A DNA stretch of 64,000 bases from Bolinopsis microptera. Lineage: Eukaryota > Ctenophora > Tentaculata > Lobata > Bolinopsidae. Position 1 is the stretch's first letter; each line of letters begins with the position of its first letter. Location: assembly GCF_026151205.1 (NCBI RefSeq), contig NC_087078.1, positions 17,563,118 to 17,627,117 of the forward strand, written 5' to 3'. A program made the translations under genes and the position numbers. The notes below the pieces were generated by a model, which did no database searches, was not told the origin of the DNA, and worked only from the letters and a program-made list of their open reading frames with translations. Positions 21,241-33,600 of the stretch are shown piece by piece.

Positions 21241-22616
21241 TAATAATAATAATAATAAGTAGGAATTTATACATCGCTTTATAGCCATAAAGAACTCAAA
21301 ACCCAAAGATTCAGTTCAAACCATCTAAAGCGACTCATGAGTAACATGTACACAAGAACTTATTTTTATGAAGTATGGATTTTATGAGAGAGGTAATACA
21401 TGATACTTATACAAATACGTTTTCAAAGAGATGAGTTTTTAGTTTCTTTTTAAATAAGACGATATCAGTTAGTGTTCTCAATTGATAAGGAAGCTGATTC
21501 CAAACAGAGGGTCCGCAGTAGCTGAAACTTCTCTCGGTTTTACTATAGTTTGAAATAGGAGAAACATTTAGGAGGAAATAGTCTTCTTCAGTTCTTAGTA
21601 CACGTACAGGTTGACTCTTGATGTCAATACATTTGGTGATATACTCCGGCGCTATGTTGTTGACGCATTTGAACACGGTTAGAGCAATCTTATACTCTAT
21701 TCGTTGTCGTATTGGAAGAAAATGGGCTTTTTTCAGGAATGGAGTGACACTGTCCCATTTTTTGATAGCTTTCCAACCAAACAAGAATCGAACACAGGAA
21801 TTTTGTACCTTCTGGAGTTTCTTTATGAGAAGATCGGGTAAACCGTATAAGAGTCCATTGCAGTAGTCTAGTTTTGAAAAGATCAAGCAGTGAATGAGCT
21901 GTCTTTTTAGATCATAGTTAAGCTTTGAGCCTATAACTCGAAGGTTCCTCAGATGGATGTTGCAGCAACTGATAATTGAATTTATTTGATCTTCAAATGT
22001 TAGGAATTGATCAAATAGGACACCTAAACTTTTCACTGTGCGGGATGCCTCCACAGGGTCAGCTGCATTGTCAAGTTGTATTGAATCGACTGGACATGAA
22101 GAGTAACTGTTCTTGGTCTGTACTACAAGAGCTTCTGTTTTGTTTTGGTTCAGTTTGAGTTTATTTTGGGTCATCCAGGTTTTAATATCTTCAAAACAAT
22201 TTGTTATTCTCTCTTCGATTGTTGACAGATCTCGAAATAGTGGGTTAAACTCAATGTACAGTTGAGTGTCATCTGCGTACATATGGATGTTAAATCCATG
22301 TCTCTTTGCGATCTGATTGAGCTCCTTTGTGTAAAGTATAAACAGAATTGGACCTAGAATTGAACCTTGCGGGACTCCAATTCTAAGGAAGCATCTCTTT
22401 GATCTTGATTTATCAATAGTTACTGCGAAGGATCTGTTATTAAGGTATGATGTAAACCATTCGAGAACAGTACCTTCAAAACCAAAGTCCTTTTTTAGTT
22501 TTTTTAGGAGCAAGTGATGATTTACAGTATCAAAAGCAGCACTGAGGTCCAAAAGGAGGAGGATAACCTTGCTTTTCATGTCACTGATACAAAGAAGATC
22601 ATTGTGTTCTAGGGAT
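21241..22616 (-). mobile_element. 5'-truncated CR1/L2-type LINE with RT domain
   Basis: Minus-strand LINE copy. It is bounded at the 3' side by an (AAT)n tail at 21241-21260 and at the 5' side by loss of frame at about 22616. Between the tail and the ORF stop lies a ~150 bp 3' UTR. The coding portion holds the RT palm and thumb (see ORF entry). The tail and UTR layout resembles the fragment at 17424-17580. Confidence 0.85.
21407..22579 (-). CDS. LINE reverse transcriptase, palm to C-terminus
   Basis: 390 codons, intact. RT motifs in order: LLDLSAAFDTVNH (motif A, first catalytic Asp), GVPQGSILGPILFILY (motif B), HMYADDTQLYIEF (motif C, catalytic DD), TEALVV, VKSLGVLFD, then thumb sequence YCNGLLYGLPDLLIKKLQKVQN and a C-terminal SFSYCGPSVWNQLP motif. 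This signature is CR1/L2-like. The upstream endonuclease and RT finger region are missing (5' truncation), so the copy is dead, although its frame is well preserved and the insertion may be recent. Confidence 0.9.
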   Translation of the reverse strand: MKSKVILLLLDLSAAFDTVNHHLLLKKLKKDFGFEGTVLEWFTSYLNNRSFAVTIDKSRSKRCFLRIGVPQGSILGPILFILYTKELNQIAKRHGFNIHMYADDTQLYIEFNPLFRDLSTIEERITNCFEDIKTWMTQNKLKLNQNKTEALVVQTKNSYSSCPVDSIQLDNAADPVEASRTVKSLGVLFDQFLTFEDQINSIISCCNIHLRNLRVIGSKLNYDLKRQLIHCLIFSKLDYCNGLLYGLPDLLIKKLQKVQNSCVRFLFGWKAIKKWDSVTPFLKKAHFLPIRQRIEYKIALTVFKCVNNIAPEYITKCIDIKSQPVRVLRTEEDYFLLNVSPISNYSKTERSFSYCGPSVWNQLPYQLRTLTDIVLFKKKLKTHLFENVFV

Positions 22617-24419
22617 CATTTAGAAGATATTGCTGGGCCAGAATGTTGGGAAGCGTTTATAAAAGTTTTTTAAATGTAAAACCATTGTTAATCATAAAGT
22701 ATTTTTCCTCTTTGGATCTCCGTTGCATTTTAGTTTAAATTTATGTTTTATCTACAATCATGGAAGGACTCCGTTTTGAAAGGGATTATCAAACATTACG
22801 CGTTCCTGAACTTTGGCAAATATAAATCTCCTTAAGTCCTCCCTTAAGTTCTGGTGTAGGCACCAGAAGTACACTCCCATTCTCATACTGGCATGTTGCA
22901 TCACAGGTTGATTGTCTTGATGAAATTTTTAGTCGAGATCCTTTAGCAGAAAAGCAGGGTCAGTCTCGTTGTTTAATTAATTTAACATTACAATCTTATT
23001 CAAGAAAAAACAAAGAAAGAAAGAAATGTACGAGATGAGGGTCAGTATCATTATTTAATTTAGCATAACAATCTTACTCAAGAAACAACAAAGAAAGAAA
23101 GAAATGCATGAATTGAATAACAAGGTGACATCACATGATGCTAAACAAATTTCGATCCTTAACATGAACACTAACAGTTTGTACCATTTTGCAGAAGGCT
23201 GTAAAAATTATGATAAGACTTATTCGGATCTAGGTTCTAAATTGTAAGTCACAGTTGTTTCATTTTCCAAGTTGTTTTTTTTGTTTTTTACTCCTGTCCA
23301 TGTGTTTTGAATTTGTCAGTGCACTGACATTGCCACCCTATTAAAGGATATTAGATAGTAATCACTTCTTGCCATTTCTGTTGCCAAATTTTCACAAATA
23401 ATCACCTTACTGCACCTTTCAGTTTTCACTCTATGATTTATGATACCGATTTATACCATTAAATAGCATGAAATTAGAAATAAACTTTTCTGAACCTGAT
23501 TCTTACACTTGTTGATGTATATTTTGTATCTTGTACCAATTTAGTTTCGTACAACTTTATACCCAGTCTTAAACTTGGTTCTTCAAAGATTTATCATTGC
23601 TTATCAGATTTGTCAGTGCTCATATCATTTAATATATTATCCATCTTAGTATTCAACTGAAGCTTTATTTGATGACCATTAAATTTGGTACGTTACCAAT
23701 ACCATGGTGGTCAATCACTTTCCTAGCGAGTTAAATCTTAGTAATCCTGTCTCTCATTAACAGAATAAAATATCCAATTGCAAAGGTGAATTGCAATGGA
23801 TTGATTAAGTCAATGCAATTTGTGGAACAATTCAAAATAGTGACACCTATCAACTCAACTTACCTGATTAACTGTTCAGTTGAGACAATTTTGATAACTT
23901 CTGTCCTTTTGGTTTTTCTGTTGAAAAAGCAGAACAGCTGCCACTAATCATTTGTCCTTTTACTATCCTTGAGGAAAAATCCAAACAGGACAAGCACAAA
24001 TATAACCAATTACCCTTTCTTTAGAATTAGATATAATGTTGAATCATAGTAATAATCCTCTGCAATAAATGTGGGTAATGGTGAGTAAGTTTCTTTCAGA
24101 AGAAGAGATTCTTTACCCTAAATTTAGGAAAGTTCCTGTTACCCCAGGCCCATTGCTGATACCCATATCTTAAAAACTTTTAAAATAAATACTAATCATA
24201 CACCTTAAAGTAGCTCTACAAGCTCGCCTTTTATAACGTTTTGCGGAACAGAGAAACTCATCCAATTAGTAAAACACACGAAATGTCGTAAGTTACATCA
24301 CAGAGAATGTATTTCTTAACTTTTCTTACTTTCTCCTTTACACTACTCACTGTGCAGTTTTCCTTTGCTTTACTTTCTTTTAAATTATTCCCTACTTAAA
24401 AATCATTTAAAATTAGAAA
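22617..24419. other. Upstream region of the Ena/VASP gene
   Basis: AT-rich, no ORFs of note. A ~72-bp direct duplication lies at about 22961-23105 (both copies contain CAAGAAA and ACAAAGAAAGAAAGAAATG). The Ena/VASP promoter and 5' UTR must lie here or further upstream, but no core element can be called with confidence. Confidence 0.5.
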
Positions 24420-24608
24420 ATGAAGACAGTAAATTGTTTCAGCGAGGTGAGCATAGTAAATGCTCGCGCGAACGTGATGGTGTATGACGAACAGCAGAAA
24501 AAGTGGCTTCCGAGCGGAAACAGTCCTGGAATGGCAAAGGTTCAAGTCTATCATCATACTGTCAACAATACTTACAGAGTCGTCGGTCGGAAGATAAATG
24601 ACCATGCA
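24420..24608 (+). CDS. ENA/VASP: Ena/VASP exon 1: first half of EVH1
   Basis: Encodes 63 residues including [18 protein letters not shown] and [18 protein letters not shown]. The tyrosine of MVYD and tryptophan of KKWLP belong to the conserved aromatic cluster that grips FPPPP ligands. The donor GTGAGT follows directly. The ATG lies about 10 residues before the domain, as in other family members. Confidence 0.95.
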
Positions 24609-27600
24609 GTGAGTACATTTAATGTATAAAGTTATTATCATGTGGTGTGAGAAAAGTGAATTAAACCTTTAGCTGTAGGGCATAATTCTTTAATTCTCTC
24701 TGCTGAATTTTTGTGTGTAAGGTAGAACAGGCTAGAATTTGTTAATCAATTTGTTGAATTAATGATGTGTTTGTGCCTTGTCCCCACTCTCGTTACAAGT
24801 TTAAAAAATGATCCTACTAGTTTTTAGTGTTAAGTGTTTATATATATATTATATAATCATCCATCAATTTATTACAGTAATGCAGTGATTTGCCTGCCAT
24901 CCAGAAACAGAAAATGTGTGATAATACTGTGTGTAGACATAATAGCAAACTAGCACAATGAGATTCTCAGCCCGTGTCACATTTTTCTAAAACATTTTTC
25001 TTTAGTTTTAAACATTATAGTAGTATCGCATATTAAGTTGTCATATTATTCATAATTACTAATAAAGTCATGCAATATTATAAAAGCTGCCTTGAAAACT
25101 CGGTTTTGTAAGATTGGAGTAGGGCCTTCCAAAAATGTTTAGAACATTTAATTGCTCATAAAATTGATAGTTGTAGCACGAAAGATAGCCTAAAGTCTTA
25201 AGAATCTGAGAATCACTACGCATCATCATTAATTAATATTAGATCACTATGGACGAATTAATTTCTCAACTGTGTGTTCAAACTCTGGAATGTGGTTTAT
25301 CTCCCTGAGCTAACTCAAGTAACATCTAAGAACTCAGCTTAACCACGCTGCCTCGTACGTAACCAAAGTAACCTCTCCAAGAGTTTCCATGGCAACGACC
25401 TGTGTATTAACAAACTACGGCTAACTTCCGTGTACACTACACCATGTTAAATAACTACCTCTCTGTACCGTCCCTTACTCCGTACCACTATCTAGTATAT
25501 TATAATCTTATAATGGAGCCTTTTAATCTCTAATTTAAGTATAAATATCTCCGGGATTTCGACGCGGGATCATATTATCACTCAGCCCGGCCCGCTGTTA
25601 GATAAACATCTCAAGGTGATATCATCCCGCCCCGGAAATTTGTATAAACCCGGCCCGCTTTTTAGTCATAACTGATGTTTATCATTCAATTCTCCGACTT
25701 ACAATAATCAATGATACTGCTGATTAGAACTCGATAATAGTAGAACAGTTAGACGCGCGATCACGTGGGCGCGTCACGTGCGTACCACGTGCCACCAATA
25801 GCATACGCCGAGTCTATACCACGTGACACGAAAGCGCACCACGTGATATGAAACATCGTAACCGTCCACTTCTTTTACACGCAAATTCCTGGGAACGTTG
25901 CCAAAGCAGCTAATTCTTGGAATTTCTCCAACGCGTGGCGTGAGAAGTTGGCGACTAGCCAGCTACCCTTGTCCGTGCCCTAAAAATAGTATTGTTTTGC
26001 TTGCTCTCCTTCCAGCTCTTGTTCCTGCTAACGTTCAAGCTATTGCTCCACTATGACAGATCGGTTTGACATTCAGATTGATGAACTGCTTTCCAATCGT
26101 GTTCCTGGGAACGTTGCCAAAGTATAAATCCCTTGTCGAAATCGCCGGAGATAATTATAATCCATAAACACTTCACGCTCAGGGCTAAATAAATGTAATC
26201 CCTCAGCTGGCGCTTCGGGATTACATATTAACACAAAACTCGTGCGCTGCGCGCACTCGTATGTGTTTATCAGATCATCCCGCTAGCGCGGGATGATCTG
26301 TTATATAATCCCTTTGCGTGGCGGGTTTATGTTATTGTAACCCTGACTCTGTGGCGGAGTGTACTGTGTACAGGGAGGGTGTAGAGAGTATTTAAGAGTG
26401 GCGTTGAGAGTTATTAAGTGTTATTTGGATTGATAATCAACTCTTGTAATCAATACTAGCTTTTAGCATTTGTTAAATATCTGATTACTCAAAATTACAG
26501 TTCTATGGAATTTGCAGGGTTTCTTTGGAAATCAATAATGTTTTGATCCTAATGTGTCTAACGAAACCTCACATAATATGATCTTCATTGACATTTCAAT
26601 TGTTCCGTCCTTAATTTGTAATAACCAAACATTACTCAACTTGAGTTGAGTAGCGAGTTCACAGTGTACCTCAGACCTCAGTGTATCTGTATGTATATTC
26701 TATAATGAATTGTCTAGTTTATAATTGACACAGGCCCGTGGTTCGTGCAATCCAGGGCCCACTTTACACTAACAGTGCACGTACAGTGCACGTGTTAGCG
26801 CACGTGACACGTAAACACAATATATAATCCAATTTACGGTGAATTATATTAAATCTATGAGTTCGCGAGAAGTAGGGAGATCAGTTCATCATTTAATGTT
26901 TACCTGGGATCTGCTTTGTTGATAAAATCGATTATAAAATTCATGGTACCATACGTAAATGAATTTAAAATAGATAAAATCCAATATTTGTATATTTAAA
27001 CACGTTTTGACAATGAATACCCTAAAAGGATATAATATTCAAGTCATTCGAACGTGACCGAGTAGGGGAAAAAAACTACTTAAGCCTTATAAATCCATTT
27101 TTAAATACTCAGCTCGGGCCAAAATTAGTTAAGAGACACATTTGACGTTGAATAATTAGTTATATCTTGTTTGAAAATGGGGTATTTAGTTTGGAGAGAT
27201 GCTCTGACGTCAGCATTTTATATTGTCAATGACAATATCTATTATTGATATGAGTGTCCTATGAATATTAAATACCCTATACTTTCCTTTTAAATTATGA
27301 CATTTAAGTGACATATGCTGTCGTATCTTGAGAGATTTTGTCAAAAACTTTCCAAATTTCAAGAATAGATTTACACAGTGTCATCCTCAATTAATCTTTG
27401 TTAACTGTTTAAGGTTCGAAAATGTTGGGAATTCCCTAAAATCCTCTAATTTGGAATGGCATCAAACCAAACTGTGAACTCTAAGCACTAAGGTTGTACT
27501 ATGATCACGTGGGTCCCCAGGCAGCAGATTTGTACACAGTGTGTACTACACACACGGTGCGGGGTACTGGGGACCAGGGGACTGTTTCCCAAGACTAATC

Positions 27601-30600
27601 CCACATTCTGTCATCTGAATATAAATATTTATAAGATAGCGCGCCTATTGTGTTAAAACTCGACAGCTAATTGGTTCTGCCCCATTACCAGGACAATAAA
27701 CCAGACCCTTCTTCTCAGTGAACTATTTATAGTGATTCCTCACTATAACCAGTTCGCGGTGCTCCTCATTACCCTCCTCCTTCAATCTCACACCATTGTA
27801 CTAATATAATGTATACGTCTTAGTCATGGTCATATTATATCGGTATATAGCTAAACGTAAAGGGTACTCAAACGTATAACCGTATTATACTAAAACGTGT
27901 AAAAAGGCTCTCAAATAGGGCAGATATGTATCTACTATCTTCAGACGCTAATTTAACTTAATCGGACTATAACCAGAACAGTACACGCCCGATTAGGCTG
28001 AGTAACCTGTGTATTATAGTACTGTGTGAGTATAATTGTGCTGGAATGTGGGCCCTGTATTATCCTACTTCTACACGCTCTATGTATATAATAAGGTGTG
28101 TATAGTAGCCATTAGTCACTGTGCTCCTTGTGCAGCTCACCTTGTATTATAATGATGATGTAATGTGTAGCTTAGTGAGAGTCGAGAGAGAGAGATAGGG
28201 CGAGAGAAGGAGGGAGAGGAGGAAGTTGATATCCTACCGTTTATTATATTTATCCTGTTATTGTGTAGGTGAGTTTGCATATTTTCAGAGTGTGGGTTAC
28301 ATGCAGCACTTAATTGGATGTTCCTCTTAGAATACCTGTCGCTTAGGAAAATATGTGAGATTTTAAAGCCCGTTCAATACGGCTGGATAATGACAGCCAG
28401 AGAGACATGTTTGTTACTAGACTTTATTATTATTAGTGAGTCAGAGTGGTGTCACACGCGTACTAATTATCTGGTTTTATTATTTACATCTCCCACCACA
28501 GCTACAGTCTATAAGTATCTTATTGTTAAGGGTGTAAAGTTAGGAGTAAACAAAAGGAAACAGTTTAAATGTGGAAATTTATAATATCTAGAATCTAGAA
28601 TCTAGAATCTAGAGGGGTGGTTTAAATCACCAATCTACTTCATTACCAACTACACTAGCTCAATTTCTATCCAGACAGTGTCTACTCTCTAGCAGACACG
28701 TTAGTCAGCTTGTACAGAAATCCACTGAACTCGGTTTTGTAATGAGAATCTGCTGTACTGGTGTAACTGTGGCGTGGTGTAACAGTGGCGTGGTGTAACA
28801 GTGGCGTGGTGTAACAGTGGCGTGGTGTAACTGTGGCGTGGTGTAACAGTGGCGTGGTGTAACAGTGGCTTGGTGTAACAGTGGCGTGGTGTAACTGTGG
28901 CTTGGTGTAACAGTGGCGTGGTGTAACAGTGGCGTGGTGTAACAGTGGCGTGGTGTAACAGTGGCGTGGTGTAACAGTGGCGTGGTGTAACAGTGGCGTG
29001 GTGTAACAGTGGCGTGGTGTAACAGTGGCGTGGTGTAACAGTGGCGTGGTGTAACAGTGGCGTGGTGTAACTGTGGCGTGGTGTAACAGTGGCGTGGTGT
29101 AACAGTGGCGTGGTGTAACAGTGGCGTGGTGTAACAGTGGTGTGGTGTAACTGTGGCTTGGTGTAACAGTGGCGTGGTGTAACAGTGGCGTGGTGTAACA
29201 GTGGCGTGGTGTAACAGTGGCGTGGTGTAACTGTGGCTTGGTGTAACAGTGGCGTGGTGTAACAGTGGCGTGGTGTAACTGTGGCTTGGTGTAACAGTGG
29301 CGTGGTGTAACTGTGGCGTGGTGTAACTGTGGCTTGGTTACGTTACAGTCACGTTTTTGTTAATGTCCACACCTTCTCTATCTCACTATCACACCTACCT
29401 TGCAGTATATTACGGATATTGTATCATAAGGATGTGTCACCTACACCAAGATAGTATCTCACTTCATACGTAATAATTATCCAGTTCACTTACAATTTAC
29501 ATATTTATTATTGAAATGAGGTAATCATTAAATCATGTTGTACGCATACCTTTGCACATTCTTTTACATACCGAGTAAATTGAAACCCCAAGAGTAAAGC
29601 AGGTCATAGATAGTTAAATACCCAGAAAACATGAAAAAACAGTCGGATTATAGGTTTGGTATGAATTGCGATCGAACTTGTTCCCCGTAGGAATCCAATT
29701 GTGACTCATGACTATTTTGTTATAAAGAAAAACTGATATCCGTTTATTTTACCGCCAAAATATAAATGCAATATTGATCGAATTACTGGAGTGCTGAGAG
29801 TTTTAGTCCATAATAAGATCTACAATGTCAGTCCTATCTGTGTGTAATAATGCAGTACACACACAGCATTCTGTGTTATGATCAAGTGCGTTAAGGCTGT
29901 TGATAATAATGCCACAAAACCCGGATCGTCCGATCGTTCACATATAACGGGGGGGGGTGTCACGTCCGTCTATGTCCGCTTGTCTCATAGAATCCAAAAA
30001 GGACAGGACATAGGCGGACATAGGCGGACATAGACGGACATAGGCGGACATAGGCGGACATAGACGGACATAGGCGGACATAGGCGGACATAGGCGGACA
30101 TTAATGGACACCTAAATTGCTAAATAAAATGTTCAATTTCTGCTGTTATAGGGGGATCATGTTTTTTGTCCGTTCGGTACCCTATATTTTCAAAACGGAC
30201 AAAAAATAGAGCGGACAAAAACGGACAAAAATGGACAAAAACGGACAAAAATTGAAATAACATTTAGATGCTTCCTCCTCCTACTCTTCCTCCTCCTCCC
30301 CCTGGGTCTTCCTGATCTTCCTCAGTCCTCTTCCTCCTCCCCTCCTCAGTCCTCCTCCTACTCCTCCTCCTCGTCCTCAGTCCTCCTCATCAGTCCTCAA
30401 CAGTCCTCCTCCTCCCCAGTCCTCCTCCTCCTCCTGAGTCCTCCTCCTGGGTCCTCCTCCTCCTCTTCATCCTCCTCCTCTTCCTCCTCAGTCCTCAGTC
30501 CTCCTCAGTCCTCCTCCTCATCCTTCTCCTCAGTCCTCCATCCTCCTCCTCAGTCCTCCCTCAGTCCCCCTCCTCCTCCTCCTATTCAGTCCTCCTCCTC

Positions 30601-33600
30601 CTCCTCCTCCTTCTCAGTCCTCCTCAGTCCTCCTCCTCCTCCTCCTCCTCTTCCCTCTCAGTCATCCTCCTCAGCCATCCTCCTCAGTCCTCCTCAGTCC
30701 TCCTCCTCCTCTTCATCCTCCTCCTCTTCCTTCTGAGTCCTCCTCCTGAGTCCTCCTCCTCCTCCCTCTCAGCCATCCTCCTCAGTCATCCTCCTCAGCC
30801 ATCCTCCCCAGCCATCCTCCTCAGCCATCCTCCTCAGTACTCCTCAGTCCTCCTCCTCCTCTTCATCCTCCTCCTGGGTCCTCCTCCTCATCCTTATCAT
30901 CAGTCCTCCTCCTCCCCAGTCCTCTCCCAGTCCCCCTCCTTCTCCTCCTCCTATTCAGTCCTCCTCCTCCTCCTCCTCAGTTCTCCTCAGTCCTCCTTCT
31001 CATTTCTCCTAAGTCCTCCTCCTGAGTCCTCCTCCTGAGTCCTCCTCCTCTTCCTTCTGAGTCCTCCTCCTCCTCCCTCTCAGTCATCCTCCTCAGTCAT
31101 CCTCCTCAGCCATCCTCCCCAGCCATCCTCCTCAGCCATCCTCCTCAGTACTCCTCAGTCCTCCTCCTTCTCAGTCATCGTCAGTCCTCCTCCTCGGTCC
31201 TCCTCAGTCCTCCTCCTCCTCCTGGGTCCTCCTCCTCCTCCTCCTCCTCCTCTTCCTCCTCCCCTCCTCAGTCCTCCTCGTACTCTTCCTCCTCGTCCTC
31301 AGTCCTCCTCATCAGTCCTCAACAGTTCTCCTCCTCCCCAGTCCTCCTCCTCCTCCTGGGGCCTTTTCCTGGGTCCTCCTCCTGGGTCCTCCTCCTCCTG
31401 GGTCCTCCTTCTCCTCCTCAGTCCTTCTCCTCCTCCTCAGTCCTCTTCCTCCTCTTCCTCCTCCTCCTCCCTCTCAGTCATCCTCCTCAGCCATCCTCCT
31501 CAGCCATCCTCTTCAGTCCTCCTCCTTCTCAGTCCTCCTCAGCCATCCTCTTCAGTCCTCCTCCTTCTCAGTCCTCCTCAGTCCTCCTCCTGAGTCATCC
31601 TCCTCAGTTCTTCTTCTCCTCCTTCTGGGTCCTCCTCCTCCTCCTCCTCCTGGGTCTTCCTGATCCTTCTCCTCCCTCTCAGTCATCCTCCTCAGTCATC
31701 CTCCTCAGCCATCCTCCTCAGCCATCCTCTTCAGTCCTCCTCCTTCTCAGTCCTCCTCAGCCATCCTCTTCAGTCCTCCTCCTTCTCAGTCCTCCTCCTG
31801 AGTCATCCTCCTCCTCAGTCATCCTCCTCAGTTCTTCTTCTCCTCCTCCTAGGTCCTCCTTCTGGGTCCTCCTCCTCCTCCTCCTCCTGGGTCTTCCTGA
31901 TCCTTCTCCTCCCTCTCAGTCATCCTCCTCAGTCATCCTCCTCAGCCATCCTCCTCAGCCATCCTCTTCAGTCCTCCTCCTTCTCAGTCCTCCTCAGCCA
32001 TCCTCTTCAGTCCTCCTCCTTCTCAGTCCTCCTCCTCAGTCATCCTCCTCCTCAGTCATCCTCCTCAGTTCTTCTTCTCCTCCTCCTAGGTCCTCCTTCT
32101 GGGTCCTCCTCCTCCTCCTCCTCCTGGGTCTTCCTGATCCTTCTCCTCCCTCTCAGTCATCCTCCTCAGTCATCCTCCTCAGCCATCCTCCTCAGCCATC
32201 CTCCTCAGTACTCTTCAGTACTCTTCAGTACTCTTCAGTACTCTTCAGTCCTCAAAATGTTTGTCCGCTAATGTCCACCAATGTCCGCTAATGTCCACCA
32301 ATGTCCATCCAAGTCCGCCAATGTCCGTCTGGGTCCGCCAATGTCCGTCCGAGTCCGCCAATGTCCGTCCGAGTCCGCCAATGTCCGTCCGAGTCCGCCA
32401 ATGTCCGTCCGTGTCCGCCAATGTCCCAAAAAACACGTCCGTTGTCTCATAGAATCCAAAAAGGACAGGACATAGGCGGACATAGACGGACATGACACCC
32501 CCCCCTATAACGTAAGCCAGACTTTTGACAGATCCCAGACTCCCCTTCCCCTTCCCTTTATCCCTCCGTGAGTAGCTTTACGAATAGCCATTCAGTAGAA
32601 GTAGCACTAGTGTAACCTGAATTCCATACCCCTCTCCCTGGCTCATGTAATTATATGTGAATGATCCCTGAGGAACTTAATTCCTTTCTCTGGAATCAGT
32701 TCATTTTTAAAAAGATTAAATTGTGAGCATGCTACAAATGTTGACAATACTCATACTTTATTTAGAATTTTGAATCCCACACAGGATTAACATATAATAT
32801 GTTTGGGACAGTGATTCAGTGAACATATTATTATTACATTATTGCATATTATTAGAACACTCCTCATTAAAATTAACGTCATAATCGCAAAAATCTCCGC
32901 TAAATTCCGGAGGTCAAATTAGCGGCTAAACTGAACATTTCCAGCGAACTTTCGTCTTTTTAATTGCAGCGAAATGTGCGTAACTGAGCTAAAATGACGC
33001 AAATCGTGTTAGACCCAAAAATACCCATCTCAATAAGACCAAATCGGTATATTAATACATACACCAACTGCTGGTGATAAATGTACCAGATCGAAAGATT
33101 ATTATTGATCTAATAATAGCTTGCTTACAGCTTGTATTGTCTAGCAATATACTGCAACAAAGCTCTGAGCTACTTGGCCAGGCACGCCCGTTATTGAGCA
33201 TGTAGTGATGTCACCAGGGTGTTACACAGGGTTAAATAGAAGCAGTCACCTGGGATCACCTTGACAATCACCTGGGATCACCTTGACAATCACCTGGGAT
33301 CACCTTGACAATCACCTGGCATCACCTTGACAATCACCTGGGATCACCTTAACAATCACCTGGGATCACCTTGACAATCACCTGGGATCATCTTGACAAT
33401 CACCTGGGATCACCTTGACAATCACCTGGGATCACCTTGACAATCACCTGGGATCACCTTGACAATCACCTGGGATCACCTTGACAATCACCTGGTATCA
33501 CCTTGACAATCACCTGGGATCACCTTGACAATCACCTGGGATCACTGACCTGGTATCACCTTGACAATCACCTGGGATCACCTTGACAATCACCTGGGAT

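Larger units (their letters stand above)
29949..32505. mobile_element. 2.56-kb G-ended element with inverted termini and 6-bp direct repeats
   Basis: The left end reads G9-TGTCACGTCCGTCTATG. The right end, reverse-complemented, reads G8-TGTCATGTCCGTCTATG, i.e. inverted termini of about 30 bases with one mismatch. TATAAC flanks both sides directly (29943-29948 and 32506-32511), consistent with a 6-bp target-site duplication. A second shared block, TTGTCTCATAGAATCCAAAA with following GGACAGGACATAGGCGGACAT, is in direct orientation at about 29980-30028 and 32438-32480. The inside is only tandem repeats (GGACATAGGC/GTCCGCCAAT-type units) and a polypyrimidine tract; there is no ORF. It is a non-autonomous element with a novel-looking structure. 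Confidence 0.75.

Noticed and set aside
32245-32498. Overlapping repeat ORFs on both strands
   Set aside because: Shadows of the 20-bp tandem repeat within the G-ended element.
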